DNA from: Aegilops tauschii subsp. strangulata
Lineage: Eukaryota; Streptophyta; Magnoliopsida; Poales; Poaceae
Assembly (NCBI RefSeq): GCF_002575655.3
Contig: NC_053039.3
Span: 216,089,622 to 216,153,621 of the forward strand
Length of the DNA: 64,000 bases
Reading direction: 5' to 3'
Part shown: positions 9,896 through 21,951 of the stretch, in pieces
Layout: the number at the start of each line of letters is the position of its first letter
Position numbering within the stretch: the stretch's first letter is position 1
Translations under genes and position numbers: made by a program
Notes under the pieces: generated by a model
Databases searched by the model: none
The model's input: the letters and a program-made list of their open reading frames with translations, nothing else
Told to the model about the DNA's origin: nothing

Positions 9896-11080
9896 TTAGT
9901 ATTCTCGAGTGTTCCGGAAGGTCTCTTTTATGTGTTCCTTCTGTGTCATGGTTTGAATAATATTGCTTTCAACATTAATAGGCGTACCTGAGATACAGTG
10001 TTTAATTCTTTGCCCATTGATCACCTTCGGGTTAGTACCTTCGGCATTATTTATTTTGATAGCTCCAGAGCGGTAAACCTCCTCGATGATATATGGTCCT
10101 TCCCATTTAGAGAGAAGTTTTCCTGCAAAGAACCTAATACGAGAGTTGTACAGAAGAACATATTCTCCAACTTTGAATTCCCCCTTTTGGATTATTTTGT
10201 CATGCCATCTTTTAACCTTTTCTTTAAATAACTTGGTATTTCCATAGGCTTGGGTTCTCCATTCATCTAGTGAGCTAATATCAAATAGCCTCTTTTCACC
10301 GGCAAGTTTGAAATCATAATTGAGTTCTTTAATTGCCCAATATGCTTTATGTTCTAACTCAAGAGGCAAATGACAAGCTTTTCCATAAATTATTTTATAG
10401 GGAGACATACCCATAGGATTTCTATAAGTAGTTATGTAGGCCCAAAGTGCGTCATCCAATTTCTTAGACCAATTCTTTCGGGACCTATTAACAGTTTTTT
10501 GTAATATTAGTTTTATTTCTCTATTGCTAAGTTCAACTTGACCACTAGATTGAGGATGATAGGGTGATGCAATTCTATGGTTGACATCATATCTAGCAAG
10601 CATTTTACGGAAAGCGCCATGAATAAAGTGTGAACCACCATTAGTCATTAAATATCTGGGGACTCCAAACCTCAGGAAACTAACTTCTTTAAGCATTTTA
10701 ATGGAAGTGTTATGATCAGCACTACTAGTTGGAATAGCTTCTACCCACTTAGTAACATAATCAACATCAACCAGAATATGTGTGTACCCATTAGAGGAAG
10801 CGAAAGGTCCCATATAATCAAAACCCCAAACATCAAATGGTTCGACAACAAGTGAATAATTCATAGGCATTTCTTGATGCTTACCGATATTGCCAATTCG
10901 TTGATATTCATCACAAGATAAAACAAACTTATGGGCATCCTTGAAGAGAGTAGGCCAATAAAAACCAGACTACAATACCTTCTGAGCAGTTCTGTCTCCC
11001 GCATGATGTCCTCCGTAGGCTTCAGAGCGACATTTCCGTAGGATTTGTTCATGTTCATGCTCAGGTACACAACGTCTAAT
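9896..11080 (-). pseudogene. Integrase of Athila-type element 1 (catalytic Asp changed)
   Basis: The 324-codon frame 9896-10870 holds the integrase core: first catalytic Asp in WGFDYMGPF (residue 18 of this frame), then MTNGGSHF, where the second Asp expected of the DDE triad is Asn (residue 77, codon near 10640), then Glu in GQVELSNRE (residue 113), 35 residues on. A C-terminal region with WEGPYIIEEVYRSGAIKI follows. The zinc-binding HHCC part lies upstream in the same polyprotein (HHAGDRTAQKVL, then LSCDEYQR, where Tyr replaces the last Cys), with an in-frame TAG between them. The enzyme would normally insert the cDNA; both metal sites are damaged here. Confidence 0.85.
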
Positions 11081-11161
11081 AATACCATCTACTCCTTCTT
11101 TGTAAAGATGTGGGTCATCCCAAAAGTAATGTCTTTAATCATAGAAGAATTTATTCTTTTG

Positions 11162-13021
11162 TTAGTATGTGAAACTAGGTGGTATATATTTAGCAACAAT
11201 ATAATTAGCATAGTCAGCATACCAAGCAGTGTTATGCGAAACATTTATTGGGGCTAGTTGTTCATCAGGAAAACTATCATCAATAGGTACTGGGTCATCA
11301 AGAATATTTTCTAACCTAGACAAGTTGTCAGCTGCAGGGTTCTCGGCTCCTTTCCTATCAGTAATATGTAAATCAAATTCTTGTAGCAAGAGAACCCACC
11401 TAATTAGTCTAGGTTTAGCATCTTTCTTTTCCATAAGATATTTTATAGCAACATGATCAGTGTGAACAATTACTTTGGAATCAACAATATAAGATCTGAA
11501 TTTATCACAAGCAAACACAACTGGTAAAAATTGTTTTTCAGTGGTAGCATAATTTCTTTGGGCACTGTCTAGAGTTTTACTAGCATAATGGATAACATTT
11601 AATTTCTTATCAACTCTTTGTCCTAGAAAAACACCAACGATATAATCACTAGCATCACACATAATTTCAAAAGGCAAGTTCCAATCAGGTGGTTGAACAA
11701 TAGGTGCAGTAGTTAAGGCTTTCTTAAGTGTTTCAAAGGCTTCTACACAATCATCTTCAAAAACAAATGGAACATCCTTTTGTAAAAGATTTGTAAGAGG
11801 CCTAGAAATTTTAGAGAAGTCTTTGATAAACCTCCTATAGAAACCAACATGACCCAGGAAACTACGAATACCTTTAATATCTCTATGACATGGCATTTTC
11901 TCAATTGCATCAACTTTAGCTTGGTCCACTTCAATACCTCATTCAGAAATTTTATGCCCTAAGACAATATCTTCATTAACCATAAAGCGGCACTTCTCCC
12001 AATTCAAAACAAGATTAGTTTGCTCACATCTCTGCAAAACTCGATCAAGGTTGCTCAACCAATCATCAATCTAAGTTCCATATACAAAAAAATCATCCAT
12101 GAAAACCTCAACAATCTTTTCACAAAAATCAGAGAATATAGCAGTCATACATGTTTGAAAGGTAGCAGGTGCATTGCATAAACTTAATTTTCTAAAATCA
12201 ATAACCATTCTATAGCCAGTAACAATTCTTTGTGGGATAAGTTCATTTTTATCATTAGGAACAACAGTAACACCTCCCTTCTTAGGGATACAATGAACGG
12301 GGCTTACCCATCTACTATCAGGTATGGTATAGATTATACCTGCTTCCAGAAGCTTTAATATTTCAGCTCTTATCACTTCTTTCATTTTAGGATTCAAATG
12401 TCGTTAATGATCAACAACGGGTTTAGCATCAGGTTCCATATTAATCTTGTGCTGGCAGAGAGTGGGACTAATGCCCTTAAGATCATAAAGAGTATATCCA
12501 ATAGCAGCTCGGTGCTTCTTCGGAATTTTGAATAATCTTTCTTCTTCATGTTCTAAAAGGTGAGCATATTTCAAAGTGTCAGGCAATTGTTTTAATTCAA
12601 ACACATGATCACCTTTGAGTGGAGGAGGACCTCCTAGAGTTTCAATAGGCAAATTATGTTTGAGCAGAGGTCGTTGTTCAAAGAAAATTTTATCTATTTC
12701 ATTTCTTTCATGCATATGCGTATCATTTTCATGGTCTAGCAAATATTGTTCTAGTGGATCAGTAGGAGGCACGGCAATAGAAGCAAGACCAATTATTTCA
12801 TACTTACTAGGTAATTATTTCTTATGAGGCTGTCTATTAAACTTGGAGAAATTAAATTCATGAGACTGATCACCAAAGCTAACACTGATAGTTTGTTTAT
12901 GACAATCTATAGTAGCATTGACAATGTTCAAGAAAGGTCTACCAAAGATAATGCGACAAAAGTCATCTTGTGGGGAAACAAGAACAAGAAAATCAGTAGG
13001 ATATTTTATTTTCCCACACAA
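11162..13021 (-). pseudogene. Protease C-part, RT and RNase H of Athila-type element 1 (motif A deleted)
   Basis: One reading frame runs from 13021 to 11162 with in-frame stops at 12815, 12404 (VVDH*RHLNPKM, CAA to TAA), 12071 and about 11935. It holds the protease tail (IIFGRPFLN), the RT N-part (WVSPVHCIPKKGG), RT palm FMDD (near 12090), the RT connection ([17 protein letters not shown]), RNase H ([11 protein letters not shown]) and the tail [12 protein letters not shown]. Around 12180 the text goes from VIDFRKL straight to LCNAPATFQ. The ~65 residues normally between these motifs, including motif A with its catalytic Asp, are missing in frame. An RT without motif A cannot polymerise, so this copy could only have moved in trans after the deletion. 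Confidence 0.88.
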
Positions 13022-13098
13022 GACTTCAACATCTCTAACAATCCCAAGTGGTGTGATGGTGTCTCTATTAGCAAGTTTAATAGTAACATCTTTGTCTT

Positions 13099-13923
13099 CT
13101 ATTTCAGGGGTGCTATGTCATTCATAATTTCTTGGTATAAGGTAAAACGAATAGCACTCACGCTAGCACGTAAATCACATAAACCATGATAACAATGATC
13201 TCCTATTTTAACTGAGACAACAGGCATGCGAACAACGGGTCTATGTTTATCTTTTTCATCAGGTTTGGCAATTCTAGCAGCTTCATCATAGAAGTAAATA
13301 ACATGCCCATCAGTATTTTCTATCAGGAGATCTTTAACCATAGCAACACTAGGTTCTACTTTAATTTGTTCAGCAATTTTAGGTGCTCTAATATTACTTT
13401 TGCGAACCATTGTTGAAACCTTAGCATGTTCCTTTCTCCTAACAGGTAAAGGCGGTTTTTCAATATAAGTAGTAGGAACAACTGGGTTAACATTATAAAT
13501 AATAGTTTCATTTTTAGCTATGACTAGTTCTTTAGTTTCTTCTTTAATAGGGGGATGATATTTGAACCACTTCTCCTTAGGGAGGTCAACGTGAGTAGCA
13601 AATGATTCACAAAAAGAGGCTACTATCTCAGAGTCAAGCCCATATTTAGTGCTAAACTTTTGAAATGCATCGGTATTCATAAAAGATTTAACACAATCAA
13701 ACTCAAGCTTAATACCTGACTCTTTACCTTTGCCAAATTCCCAATCTTCAGAGTTGCATTTAATTCTTTCTAAAAGATCCCACTTCAATTCAATAGTCTT
13801 CTTCATAAAAGAACCAGTACAAGAAGTATCGAGCATGGATCGATCATCACGAGAAAGCCGAGCATAAAAGTTCTGAATGATAATTTCTCTCAAGAGCTCA
13901 TGATTCGGGCATGAATATAACAT
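13099..13923 (-). pseudogene. gag C-part and protease of Athila-type element 1
   Basis: A 274-codon frame starts inside gag (YSCPNHELLREIIIQNFYAR, typical of the gag capsid C-region) and passes through a charged linker to the retropepsin site. The site reads LCDLRASVSAI, whereas active Athila proteases have Asp-Leu-Gly-Ala; the Gly next to the catalytic Asp is replaced by Arg. The frame is lost at 13099, and pol continues in another frame from about 13090, so there is also a frameshift. Confidence 0.8.
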
Positions 13924-14113
13924 TGACTTAAGCCTCCCCCAAGCTAGAGCGATTCTTTCTCATTCATGAGGCCAAAAATTATATATGTAATGCCGATCAC
14001 GATGAACTAGATGCATAGGATATTTTTTTTGGTGAAATTACAATTTCAATAGATTCCAGTTCCAAGATCCAATATCATCGCATAGCCTACACCATGCCAA
14101 TGCTTTTCCCTTC
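13924..14113 (-). pseudogene. gag middle part of Athila-type element 1
   Basis: Minus-strand sequence from the insertion point reads LKGKALAWCRL, then degenerates with stops, then ERIALAWGRLKS leading into the frame at 13923. The first motif is the conserved gag segment usually seen as FPxSLKGKALxW. Its other half is at 21968, beyond the inserted gypsy element. Confidence 0.7.
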
Positions 14114-14129
14114 AAAGATAAAGGGAAAA
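14114..14129. repeat. 16-bp flank duplication, left copy
   Basis: AAAGATAAAGGGAAAA occurs directly before the left LTR (14114-14129) and directly after the right LTR (21952-21967). LTR retrotransposons normally leave 5 bp. See findings. Confidence 0.9.
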
Positions 14130-15047
14130 TGATAGAGGCAAAGGTGTCCTGATGTTTCGATGAGATAGCAATCGTTTTCTGTGGGAGTCAACTTTGACGA
14201 TCCGACTACGAACGTGCGAAGACGTCGCGCCTTAGCAATCGCTAAACCAACTTCCGAGGGGTTATTGACCACGCCGGAGCACGATCAACCTGACCACGAG
14301 GGTCTATTTCCTGCGAGCAAACGAAGAACAAGCAAGAAACTGAGATTGCAATCTGGATATTGCGAATAAAAGAGGAAAGCTTTATTAATGAAGGTGGGGT
14401 TCTGTGACGCCTTTGTCTGGTCGTTGAACACAAACGAAGTACGCGAAGTTGCAGCTATGGCGAAATTTTAATCTAAACAAAACCCAAAGTCTAAACGATG
14501 CCCTAGGGGCTGTATATATGGAGGAAGAGGGGGGGGATTTCGTGGCCCTTTGAGGAGGGGTCTGAAACCCACCCTAACTCTTGTTTCCCCACACATACGG
14601 ACTCTAAAAACAGCCTATATTGAAGTATTTCGAAATTACATGGGCCTGGCCCAAAAATAAGGTGACGCAACACCTAGAATAGCCTCTGGACGAAAATTAT
14701 GAAGTGGCATCTTGTATATTTCGTCCAAGGCTTCATGCACTCATTATGGTGGCTTCCATGTCCTGAAATCATCACTTGAAACTCTGTTCTTGTCTCCCTT
14801 GCGCATGCCATCAACTCCATGCTTGTTCTTGCTCCAATGTTCATCCTTCTCCAAGCTAGGCCCTTCATTTGTAAGCAAAACAAATGTATCCAATTTAGGC
14901 AGCATCATATTCTCATGAACATTAGAATCATTACGAAGAAACGAAAGTACCTAGTAATTTAATTGGCATGCGCAAGCTGTAGTAATCTGTCCAGTATGTA
15001 TAGTAGCAGAGGTTGTGGGTGTAACAATGATATTGATGTCCTCATCA
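14130..15047 (-). mobile_element. 3' LTR of inserted gypsy element 2
   Basis: 918 bp from TGATAGAGGCAAAGG to GATGTCCTCATCA. It matches 21035-21951 with roughly 20-25 substitutions by eye (about 2.5%). At the usual grass LTR rate of 1.3e-8 per site per year this suggests an insertion around one million years ago. A TATA-like CATATATACAG lies on the minus strand at 14511-14520. It encodes the last ~100 codons of the polyprotein on the minus strand (INIIVTPTT onward). Confidence 0.9.
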
Positions 15048-15062
15048 TCCTCCCCTTATTGA
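15048..15062 (-). other. Polypurine tract of gypsy element 2
   Basis: Minus strand reads AATAAGGGGAGGA next to the LTR terminus TGATGAGGAC. The tract is also codons of the polyprotein, because the frame passes through it. Confidence 0.75.
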
Positions 15063-18000
15063 AATGAAGTCGTCCTCGACGGAAGCTCATCTTCCTCACC
15101 CAAATAAGGCTTCAAATCTGCAATGTTAAAAGTGGGACTAACCCCAAAATCTGCAGGCAACTCAAGTTTATATGCATTATCATTTATTTTCTCTAACACC
15201 TTAAAAGGACCATCAGCACGTGGCATTAGCTTTGATTTGCGCAAATTAGGAAACCTATCCTTACGCAAATGTAACCAAACAAGATCTCTAGGTGCAAAGA
15301 CAACATGTTTTCTACCCTTATCTCCATCAAGTTTATATTTAGCATTCATATGCTCAATGTTTTCCTTAGTTAACTCATGCATTTTTAAGATCAATTCAGC
15401 ACGTTGTTTAGCATCAAAATTAACCTTCTCCGAAGATGGAAGAGGCAACAAATCAATGGGTGCACGAGGTGGGAAACCATACACAATTTCAAAAGGGCAC
15501 ATCTTAGTAGTAGAATGCAACGAACGATTATAAGCAAATTCAATATGAGGCAAGCATTATTCCCACATTTTCTTATTATTCTTCAAAACAGCCCTAAGCA
15601 TAGTAGACAATGTTCTATTGACTACTTCAGTTTGACCATCAGTTTGGGGGTGACAAGTAGTACTAAAAAGTAGTTTAGTCCCCAACTTAGCCCATAAACA
15701 TCTCCAAAAGTGACTAAGAAATTTAGTATCATGATCTGAAACAATAGTATTTGGCACACCATGCAAGCGAATAATTTCACGAAAGAACAAATCAGCAACA
15801 TTAACAACATCATCGCTTTTATGACATGGTATAAAGTGTGCCATTTTCGAGAACCTATCCACGACAACAAATATGCTATCCCTCCCCTTCTTTGTTCGAG
15901 GTAAACCTAAAACAAAGTCCATAGATATATCCTCCCAAGGAACACTAGGTACAGGCAAAGGCATATATAAACCATGAGGATTGAGTCGTGACTTAGCTTT
16001 TTGACATGTAGTGCAGCGAGCAACAAAACGCTCAACATCCCATCTCATCTTTGGCCAAAAGAAATGTGTAGCAAGTATATCCTCCGTCTTCTTCACGCCA
16101 AAGTGTCCCATTAGTCCTCCTCCATGCGCCTCCTGCAACAACAAAAGACGAACGGAGCTAGCTGGAATGCATAGCTTGTTAGCACGAAACACAAATCCAT
16201 CGTTAAGGACGAACTTGTTCCATGTTCTACCGTCTTTACAATTCTGCAATATATCTTTAAATTCAGCAGCATGCACATATTGATCTTTGATGGTCTCCAA
16301 ACCAAATATTTTAAAGTCAAATTGTGAAAGCATAGTATAACGACGAGACAATGCATCAGCAATAACATTTTCTTTACCCTTCTTGTGTTTAATGACATAA
16401 GGGAAAGTCTCAATGAATTCAACCCATTTAGCATGTCTACGGTTCAGTTTGGCTTGACTTTTAATGTGTTTCAAAGATTCATGATCAGAATGTATAACAA
16501 ATTCTTTGGGCCACAAATAATGTTGCCATGTTTCTAAGGTCTAAACAAGAGCATATAATTCTTTATCATAAGTAGAATTGTTCAGACTAGGCCCACTCAA
16601 TTTTTCAGAAAAGTATGCAACAGGTTTGCCATCTTGTAATAACACACCTCCTAATCCAATTCCACTAGCATCACATTCAAGCTCAAAAGTCTTATTAAAA
16701 TCAGGAAGTTGGAGTAAAGGAGCATGTGTCAACTTATCTTTCAATATCATGAAGGCTTCTTCATGTGCGGTACCCCAAACAAAAGGCACATCCTTCTTTG
16801 TAAGCTCGTTGAGAGGTGCAGCAATGGTGCTAAAATCTCTCACAAAACGCCTATAGAAACCAGCGAGTCCAAGAAAACTCCGCACTTGTGTGACCGTTTT
16901 GGGCTGCGGCCAACTCTCAATAGCTTCAATCTTGGCTTTATCAACTTCAATTCCCTGTGGAGTAACAACATAGCCAAGAAAAGATACTCGGTCGGTGCAA
17001 AAGGTGCACTTCCCAAGGTTACCAAACAAACGTGCATCACGTAGAGCAATAAAAACAACACGCAAATGTTCCAAATGTTCTTCCAAAGATTTGCTATAAA
17101 TCAGTATATCATCAAAATAGACTACCACAAATCGTCCAATGAAAGCACGTAAAACTTCGTTCATTAGTCTCATGAAAGTACTAGGTGCATTAGTTAACCC
17201 AAAAGGCATGACTAACCACTCATATAAACCAAACTTAGTTTAAAAAGCTGTTTTCCATTCATCTCCCAATTTCATACGAATTTGATGGTATCCACTACGC
17301 AAATCAACTTTGGAGAATATTGTAGAGCCACTCAATTCATCAAACATATCATTTAGCCTAGGAATAGGATGACGATAACGAATAGTAATATTATTAATGC
17401 CTCTACAATCAACACACATACGCGACGTACCATCCTTTTTCGGCACTAGAATAATAGGAACAACACAAGGACTAAGGGATTCGCGAATATAACCTTTGTC
17501 GAGCAGCTCCTGTACTTGACGCATAATCTCCTTCGTCTCCTCTGGATTGGTACGGTATGGTGCACGGTTGGGTAGCGATGCACCGGGAATTAAGTCAATT
17601 TGATGCTCAATCCCTCGAATAGGTGGTAATCCCGGTGGCACGTCTTGTGGGAAGACGTCAGCGAACTCCTGCAAAATGTTAGTGACTGCAGGGGGCAAAG
17701 AGGAAGGCACGTCCTCGAATGAAAATAATGCCTCTTTGCACACAAAAGCATAGCAGACAGATTTGCTAAAAACTAGCTCATCAATATCAGATTTGGTGGC
17801 AAGTAAACATGCACTTTCCAATTTAATTTCAGAAGCAACACTAGATGGTTTATTATTAGGCTTCATTTGTTGCTCAAATTCTTTTGCCACAATCTGATTT
17901 TCACTCTTATCTTTCTCCTGTTTTGCTTTATTAGCTCTATGAATATCATCTTTCAAAATGGAATTAGGAGTCATAGGAAGCAAAGTAATATTTGTATCCT

Positions 18001-18565
18001 TATGAACAAGAGTATACTGATTGTTTCTACCATGGTGTACAATTTTTTTATCAAATTGCCATGGTCTACCAAGTAATAAGGAACATGCTTGCATAGGTAC
18101 CACATCACAATCAACATAATCAGCATATGTAGAGATACTAAAATGCACCCGAACAGTACGTGTTACCTTAACCTTGCCGCTGTTGTTGAACCATTGGATG
18201 TAGTAAGGATGTGGATGTGGTCTTGTGGTGAGAGATAGCTTCTCCACCATCTCCATGCTAGCCAAGTTGTTGCAACTCCCTCCATCTATGATGACGCGAA
18301 TAGAACGTTCCTTCACAACTCCCTTTGTATGGAACAAATTATGCCTCTGATTTTGCTCAGCTTGTGTAACCTGCACACTCAAAACACGTTGAGCAACTAA
18401 ACATTCATACCGGTCAGCATCTTCAGCAGCCATGTATTGCGTCTCATGATCAGAATCATCTCTACCGTGTTCTTCATGTGTAATAAGAGCCAAAGTCTCC
18501 TCATCATAGTCACTAGCGGACTCATACCCACCATCCTCAGTAGCAATCATCACACGCTGAGATTT
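15056..18565 (-). pseudogene. pol of gypsy element 2 (protease, RT, RNase H, integrase; nonsense mutations only)
   Basis: One frame carries a retropepsin site IIDGGSCNNLAS (near 18280), RT motif A KVDLRSGYHQI (near 17305), the palm YFDD (near 17115), RNase [11 protein letters not shown], the HHCC finger ([11 protein letters not shown] ... CTTCQKAKS, about 16120-16010) and the integrase triad ([28 protein letters not shown]). The tail reads ADLKPYLGEEDELPSRTTSF. In-frame stops lie at 17240 (TAA), 16541 (TAG), 15557 (TAA) and 15056 (TAA); no frameshift is seen in 3.5 kb. The last stop is followed, still in frame, by GEDDEDINIIVTP in the polypurine tract and LTR, so the original protein ended inside U3. 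Confidence 0.93.
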
Positions 18566-19866
18566 TCATTCTCTTGCAAAATGTCCTCTTCCCTTACAAC
18601 GACAACAAATAATATCACTTGTGTGCCCTGTTGACGCCATGGAAGAAGAAGAGCTCTGTGCAGGCCCGACAGGTGTGCTCTTGGCAGATAGTGGTGGTTG
18701 TGCCTGCTTTCTTGTATCACGGTTGGAGGTGGCACCTGAAGGAGGTGATGGTGCAGTGGAAGTAGATGATGCACGTGGTGTCCATGATGAAGGTCGACCT
18801 GCAGAAAAGTTACTTCGCACCAATGCCTGTCGATCCTGCACTTCACGTTCAGCTTTACAAGCAAGATGGAATAAACAAGTGATATTATTATAATCCTTAT
18901 ACTCTAGAATGGTCTGAATCTCTCTATTTAATCCACCCATAAAACGTGCAAGCATAGCTTCATTCTCCTCAACAATACCACATCTAATCAAGCCAGTTTG
19001 TAATTCCTGATAATATTCTTCTACATAATTTTTTCCTTGTCATAAGCGCTGCAATTTTTGAAGTAATTCACGTGATAATATGGTGGAACCCAACGAGTAC
19101 GCATAGCAGTTTTCAAAGCAGCCCAAGTAGCTGGAACAGGATATAATCTACAATGTTCAGACCACCAAACACATGCAAAGCTAGTGAAAGCACAAACAGC
19201 AGCAAGAACACGTCTCTCCTCAGGATATTGTAAACATGTAAATCGTTGTTCAGTTTCTAATTCCCAAGTAAGATATATATCAGGAACATATATACCCTCA
19301 AATGGTGGAATATTCAATTTCAGTTTAGGGAGATGGTCATGATCTCGTACCTGAGGGGGAGCCCTAACATTGCCATTATTTGCATGTGGACGACCTGGTG
19401 GTTGTGGTGCTGGTGGTTGCACGTAGTTCTGATTTTGATCAACCTCATCCTCGTAATCTCCCGCATAATCATCCTCCTCCACATCAGCAGCAGGAGCCAC
19501 AGAAGTATCAACAGCAGCACCAGCAGTTTGGCCAGGCTGAAGAGGGACACGACTCGCTCGGCAGAGGGCTGTTTCCTGACGTGGAGGTAGTCGTCGTCGT
19601 TGTTGTTGTTGTTGCAGAGGTGCGGCAGGTGCAGCCGGTGGTGGAAGACGCGCAAGCAGTTCATTAAATCTGTTATCGAGCTTTGTTTCGAACGTCTTCT
19701 CAAGGCTAGTGATCTTCTCCATGGCCTCTTCAAAATTGTTCAGCACATCTTGCACCTGTTCAGTCATCATTTGCTGAAACTTATCATGAAGCTCCTTGTT
19801 CGTTAAGTTCTCCCAGTCAATCTCGTCGGCTTGTGATCCTGGCATGGTTAGCAGCAATAGAAACAC
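18566..19866 (-). pseudogene. gag of gypsy element 2 (frameshift, zinc knuckle stop)
   Basis: The frame opens at 19866. The more likely start is the next ATG at 19845 (MPGSQADEIDWENLTNKEL), followed by a predicted coiled coil (about residues 20-75), a Pro/Gln-rich linker, and the gag core with WWSEHCRLYP and WAALKTAMRTRW. Near 19030-19060 the frame changes; YVEEYYQELQTGLIRCGIVE continues it. The zinc knuckle reads CCRCKGRGHFARE and then stops: TGA at 18566-18568 stands where the last Cys is expected (TGC to TGA). It would package RNA and form the capsid. It is the N-terminal part of the same polyprotein as pol. Confidence 0.88.
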
Positions 19867-21020
19867 ACAAGAATATGATCCTATAGACTACTAACAAGTG
19901 GTGGTGGAGGGTGTCACAAATCCGTCAAGCAAATCTCAAATTCTTACCAGTTCTTACCCAGCAGCAGGCGGTGATCGGCAACCGATGTAGTCAAAACTCT
20001 CAAAGCTTGGATAGAGCGATTACCAGGGAGAGTCAAACGCACGATGTAGATGTATGTGGAGCTGGGAAGGCTTATAATATGGTAGCAAAAAGGGTCAGCA
20101 ATAATCAATTCAGAGATGCAAAGTTGAATAAACGCTCAACGACGGTACTGTGCTGGTCCTAGGCTAGACCGTACTAGAGACGCGAGCCTAGAACACTAAC
20201 AAAATCACGGCGGTGCACGTAAACAAGGGAGGAGCACACTCTGATTTTTTTTTCTTTTTTTCACTTTTTTTTGCACTTTTCTTCCTCTTTTTTTTTGCTC
20301 CGCAACAATTTTTTTTGAAAAAGTCTACAAATGTCCTAAAAACTGCCTAGCCAGAATTTTCCAGACTTAGTTTTTTTAAACTGGAACTATTTTTCTTATG
20401 CGGATGGCTCGAAAGTTGGGGAGTCCTATTCTGTCACGACTCGGAGTATCGCGTGATCTGGAAATCGAGAACAGAGCAATAATTACTGGACTCGGACTGG
20501 TGGCGGAGATGAATCTGGTGGAAACTCGGACTGGTGGCGGATATTTGCAGGGCGATGGAACACGGACTGGTGGCGAATCTGTGATGGAGATGGACTCGGA
20601 TTAGCGTGATGGCGGTGGATATGTGGTATATGGTAGCGGCGATGACGATGGTGGTATATGGCAGCGGTGATAAAGATGGTGGTATATGGCAGCGGTGATG
20701 ATGATGGTGGTATATGGCAACGGTGATGACAATGGTGGTATATGGCAGCAGTGATGACAATGGTGCGGCGGCGGCGTGACAACTTGTGAACAGAACTCGA
20801 AACTCTAAAGTACTAGACGCTAGGACCAGCAACTTCACATGACGATGCAACCGCAAATTCAAGAAAGCAAATACAGAAAAGATTATGCAAAGGCTTAGAT
20901 TGGTTCGGATAAGATGAACTAACCCTAATATTTTTTTTGGCTTTTTCGTGGACTATAGGTATGAAGAACAGACTCGATCTAAACTACGAAAAACTGTAAA
21001 ATCTCACCGAGCAACCTGGA
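19867..21020 (-). other. Leader region of gypsy element 2
   Basis: Untranslated sequence between the primer site and gag. It includes T-rich tracts (20246-20300) and a minisatellite (20622-20767). No gene is recognised. Confidence 0.6.
20622..20767. repeat. ~30-bp minisatellite in the leader of gypsy element 2
   Basis: About five copies of GGTGGTATATGGCAGCGGTGA-like units with GATGA-rich spacers. The units differ by a few bases each. It lies upstream of gag in the transcribed leader. Confidence 0.8.
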
Positions 21021-21034
21021 AATATGATACCACT
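21021..21034 (-). other. Primer binding site of gypsy element 2
   Basis: On the minus strand TGGTATCATATT begins one base after the 5' LTR. Its first nine bases equal the complement of the initiator tRNA-Met 3' end; the rest has drifted. Confidence 0.75.
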
Positions 21035-21951
21035 TGATAGAGGCAAAGGTGTCCCGATGTTTCGATGAGATAGCAATCGTTTTCTGTGGGAGTCGACTTT
21101 GACGATCCGACTACGAACGTGCGAAGACGTCGCGCCTTAGCAATCGCTAAACCAACTTCCGAGGGGTTATTGACCACGCCGGAGCACGATCAACCTGACC
21201 ACAAGGGTCTATTTCCTGCGAGCAAACGAAGAACAAGCAAGAAACTGAGATTGCAATCTGGATATTGCGAATACAAGAGGAAAGCTTTATTAATGAAGGT
21301 GGGGTTCTGTGATGCATTTGTCTGGTCGTTGAACACAAACGAAGTACGCGAAGTTGCAGCTATGGCGAACTTTTAATCTAAAGAAAACCCAAAGTCTAAA
21401 CGATGCTCTCGGGGCTGTATATATGGAGGAAGAGGGGGGAATTTCGTGGCCCTTGGAGGAGGGGTCTGAAACCCACCCTAACTCTTGTTTCCCCACACAT
21501 ACGGACTCCAAAAACAGCCTATATTGAAGTATTTCGAAATTACATGGGCCTGGCCCAAAAATAAGGTGACGCAACACCTAGAATAGCCTCTGGACGAAAA
21601 TTATGAAGTGGCATCTTGTATATTTCGTCCAAGGCTTCATGCACTCATTATGGTGGCTTCAAAGTCCTGAAATCATCACTTGAAACTCTGTTCTTGTCTC
21701 CCTTGCGCATGCCATCAACTCCATGCTTGTTCTTGCTCCAATGTTCATCCTTCTCCAAGCTAGGCCCTTCATTTGTAAGCAAAACAAATGTATCCAATTT
21801 AGGCAGCATCATATTCTCATGAACATTAGAATCATTACGAAGAAACGAAAGTACCTGGTAATTTAATTGGCGTGCGCGAGCTCTAGTAATCGGTCCAGTA
21901 TGTATAGTAGCAGGGGTTGTGGGTGTAACAATGATATTGATGTCCTCATCA
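21035..21951 (-). mobile_element. 5' LTR of gypsy element 2
   Basis: 917 bp, TGATAGAGG ... CCTCATCA, partner of 14130-15047. It keeps the U3-encoded polyprotein tail in better condition than the 3' copy (GPITRARARQLNYQVLSFL here against GQITTACACQLNY with a stop there). By chance this tail is fused in frame to the interrupted gag of element 1 across 21952. Confidence 0.9.

Larger units (their letters stand above)
14130..21951 (-). mobile_element. Gypsy LTR retrotransposon 2 inserted in gag of element 1
   Basis: A complete 7.8-kb element in minus orientation: 5' LTR 21035-21951, primer site 21021-21034, leader 19867-21020, gag 18566-19866, pol 15056-18565, polypurine tract 15048-15062, 3' LTR 14130-15047. 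The primer site TGGTATCAT matches the first nine bases expected for initiator tRNA-Met. All catalytic motifs of protease, RT, RNase H and integrase are still readable in one frame and are interrupted only by point nonsense mutations. It is a Ty3/gypsy element; I see no chromodomain. Confidence 0.92.
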
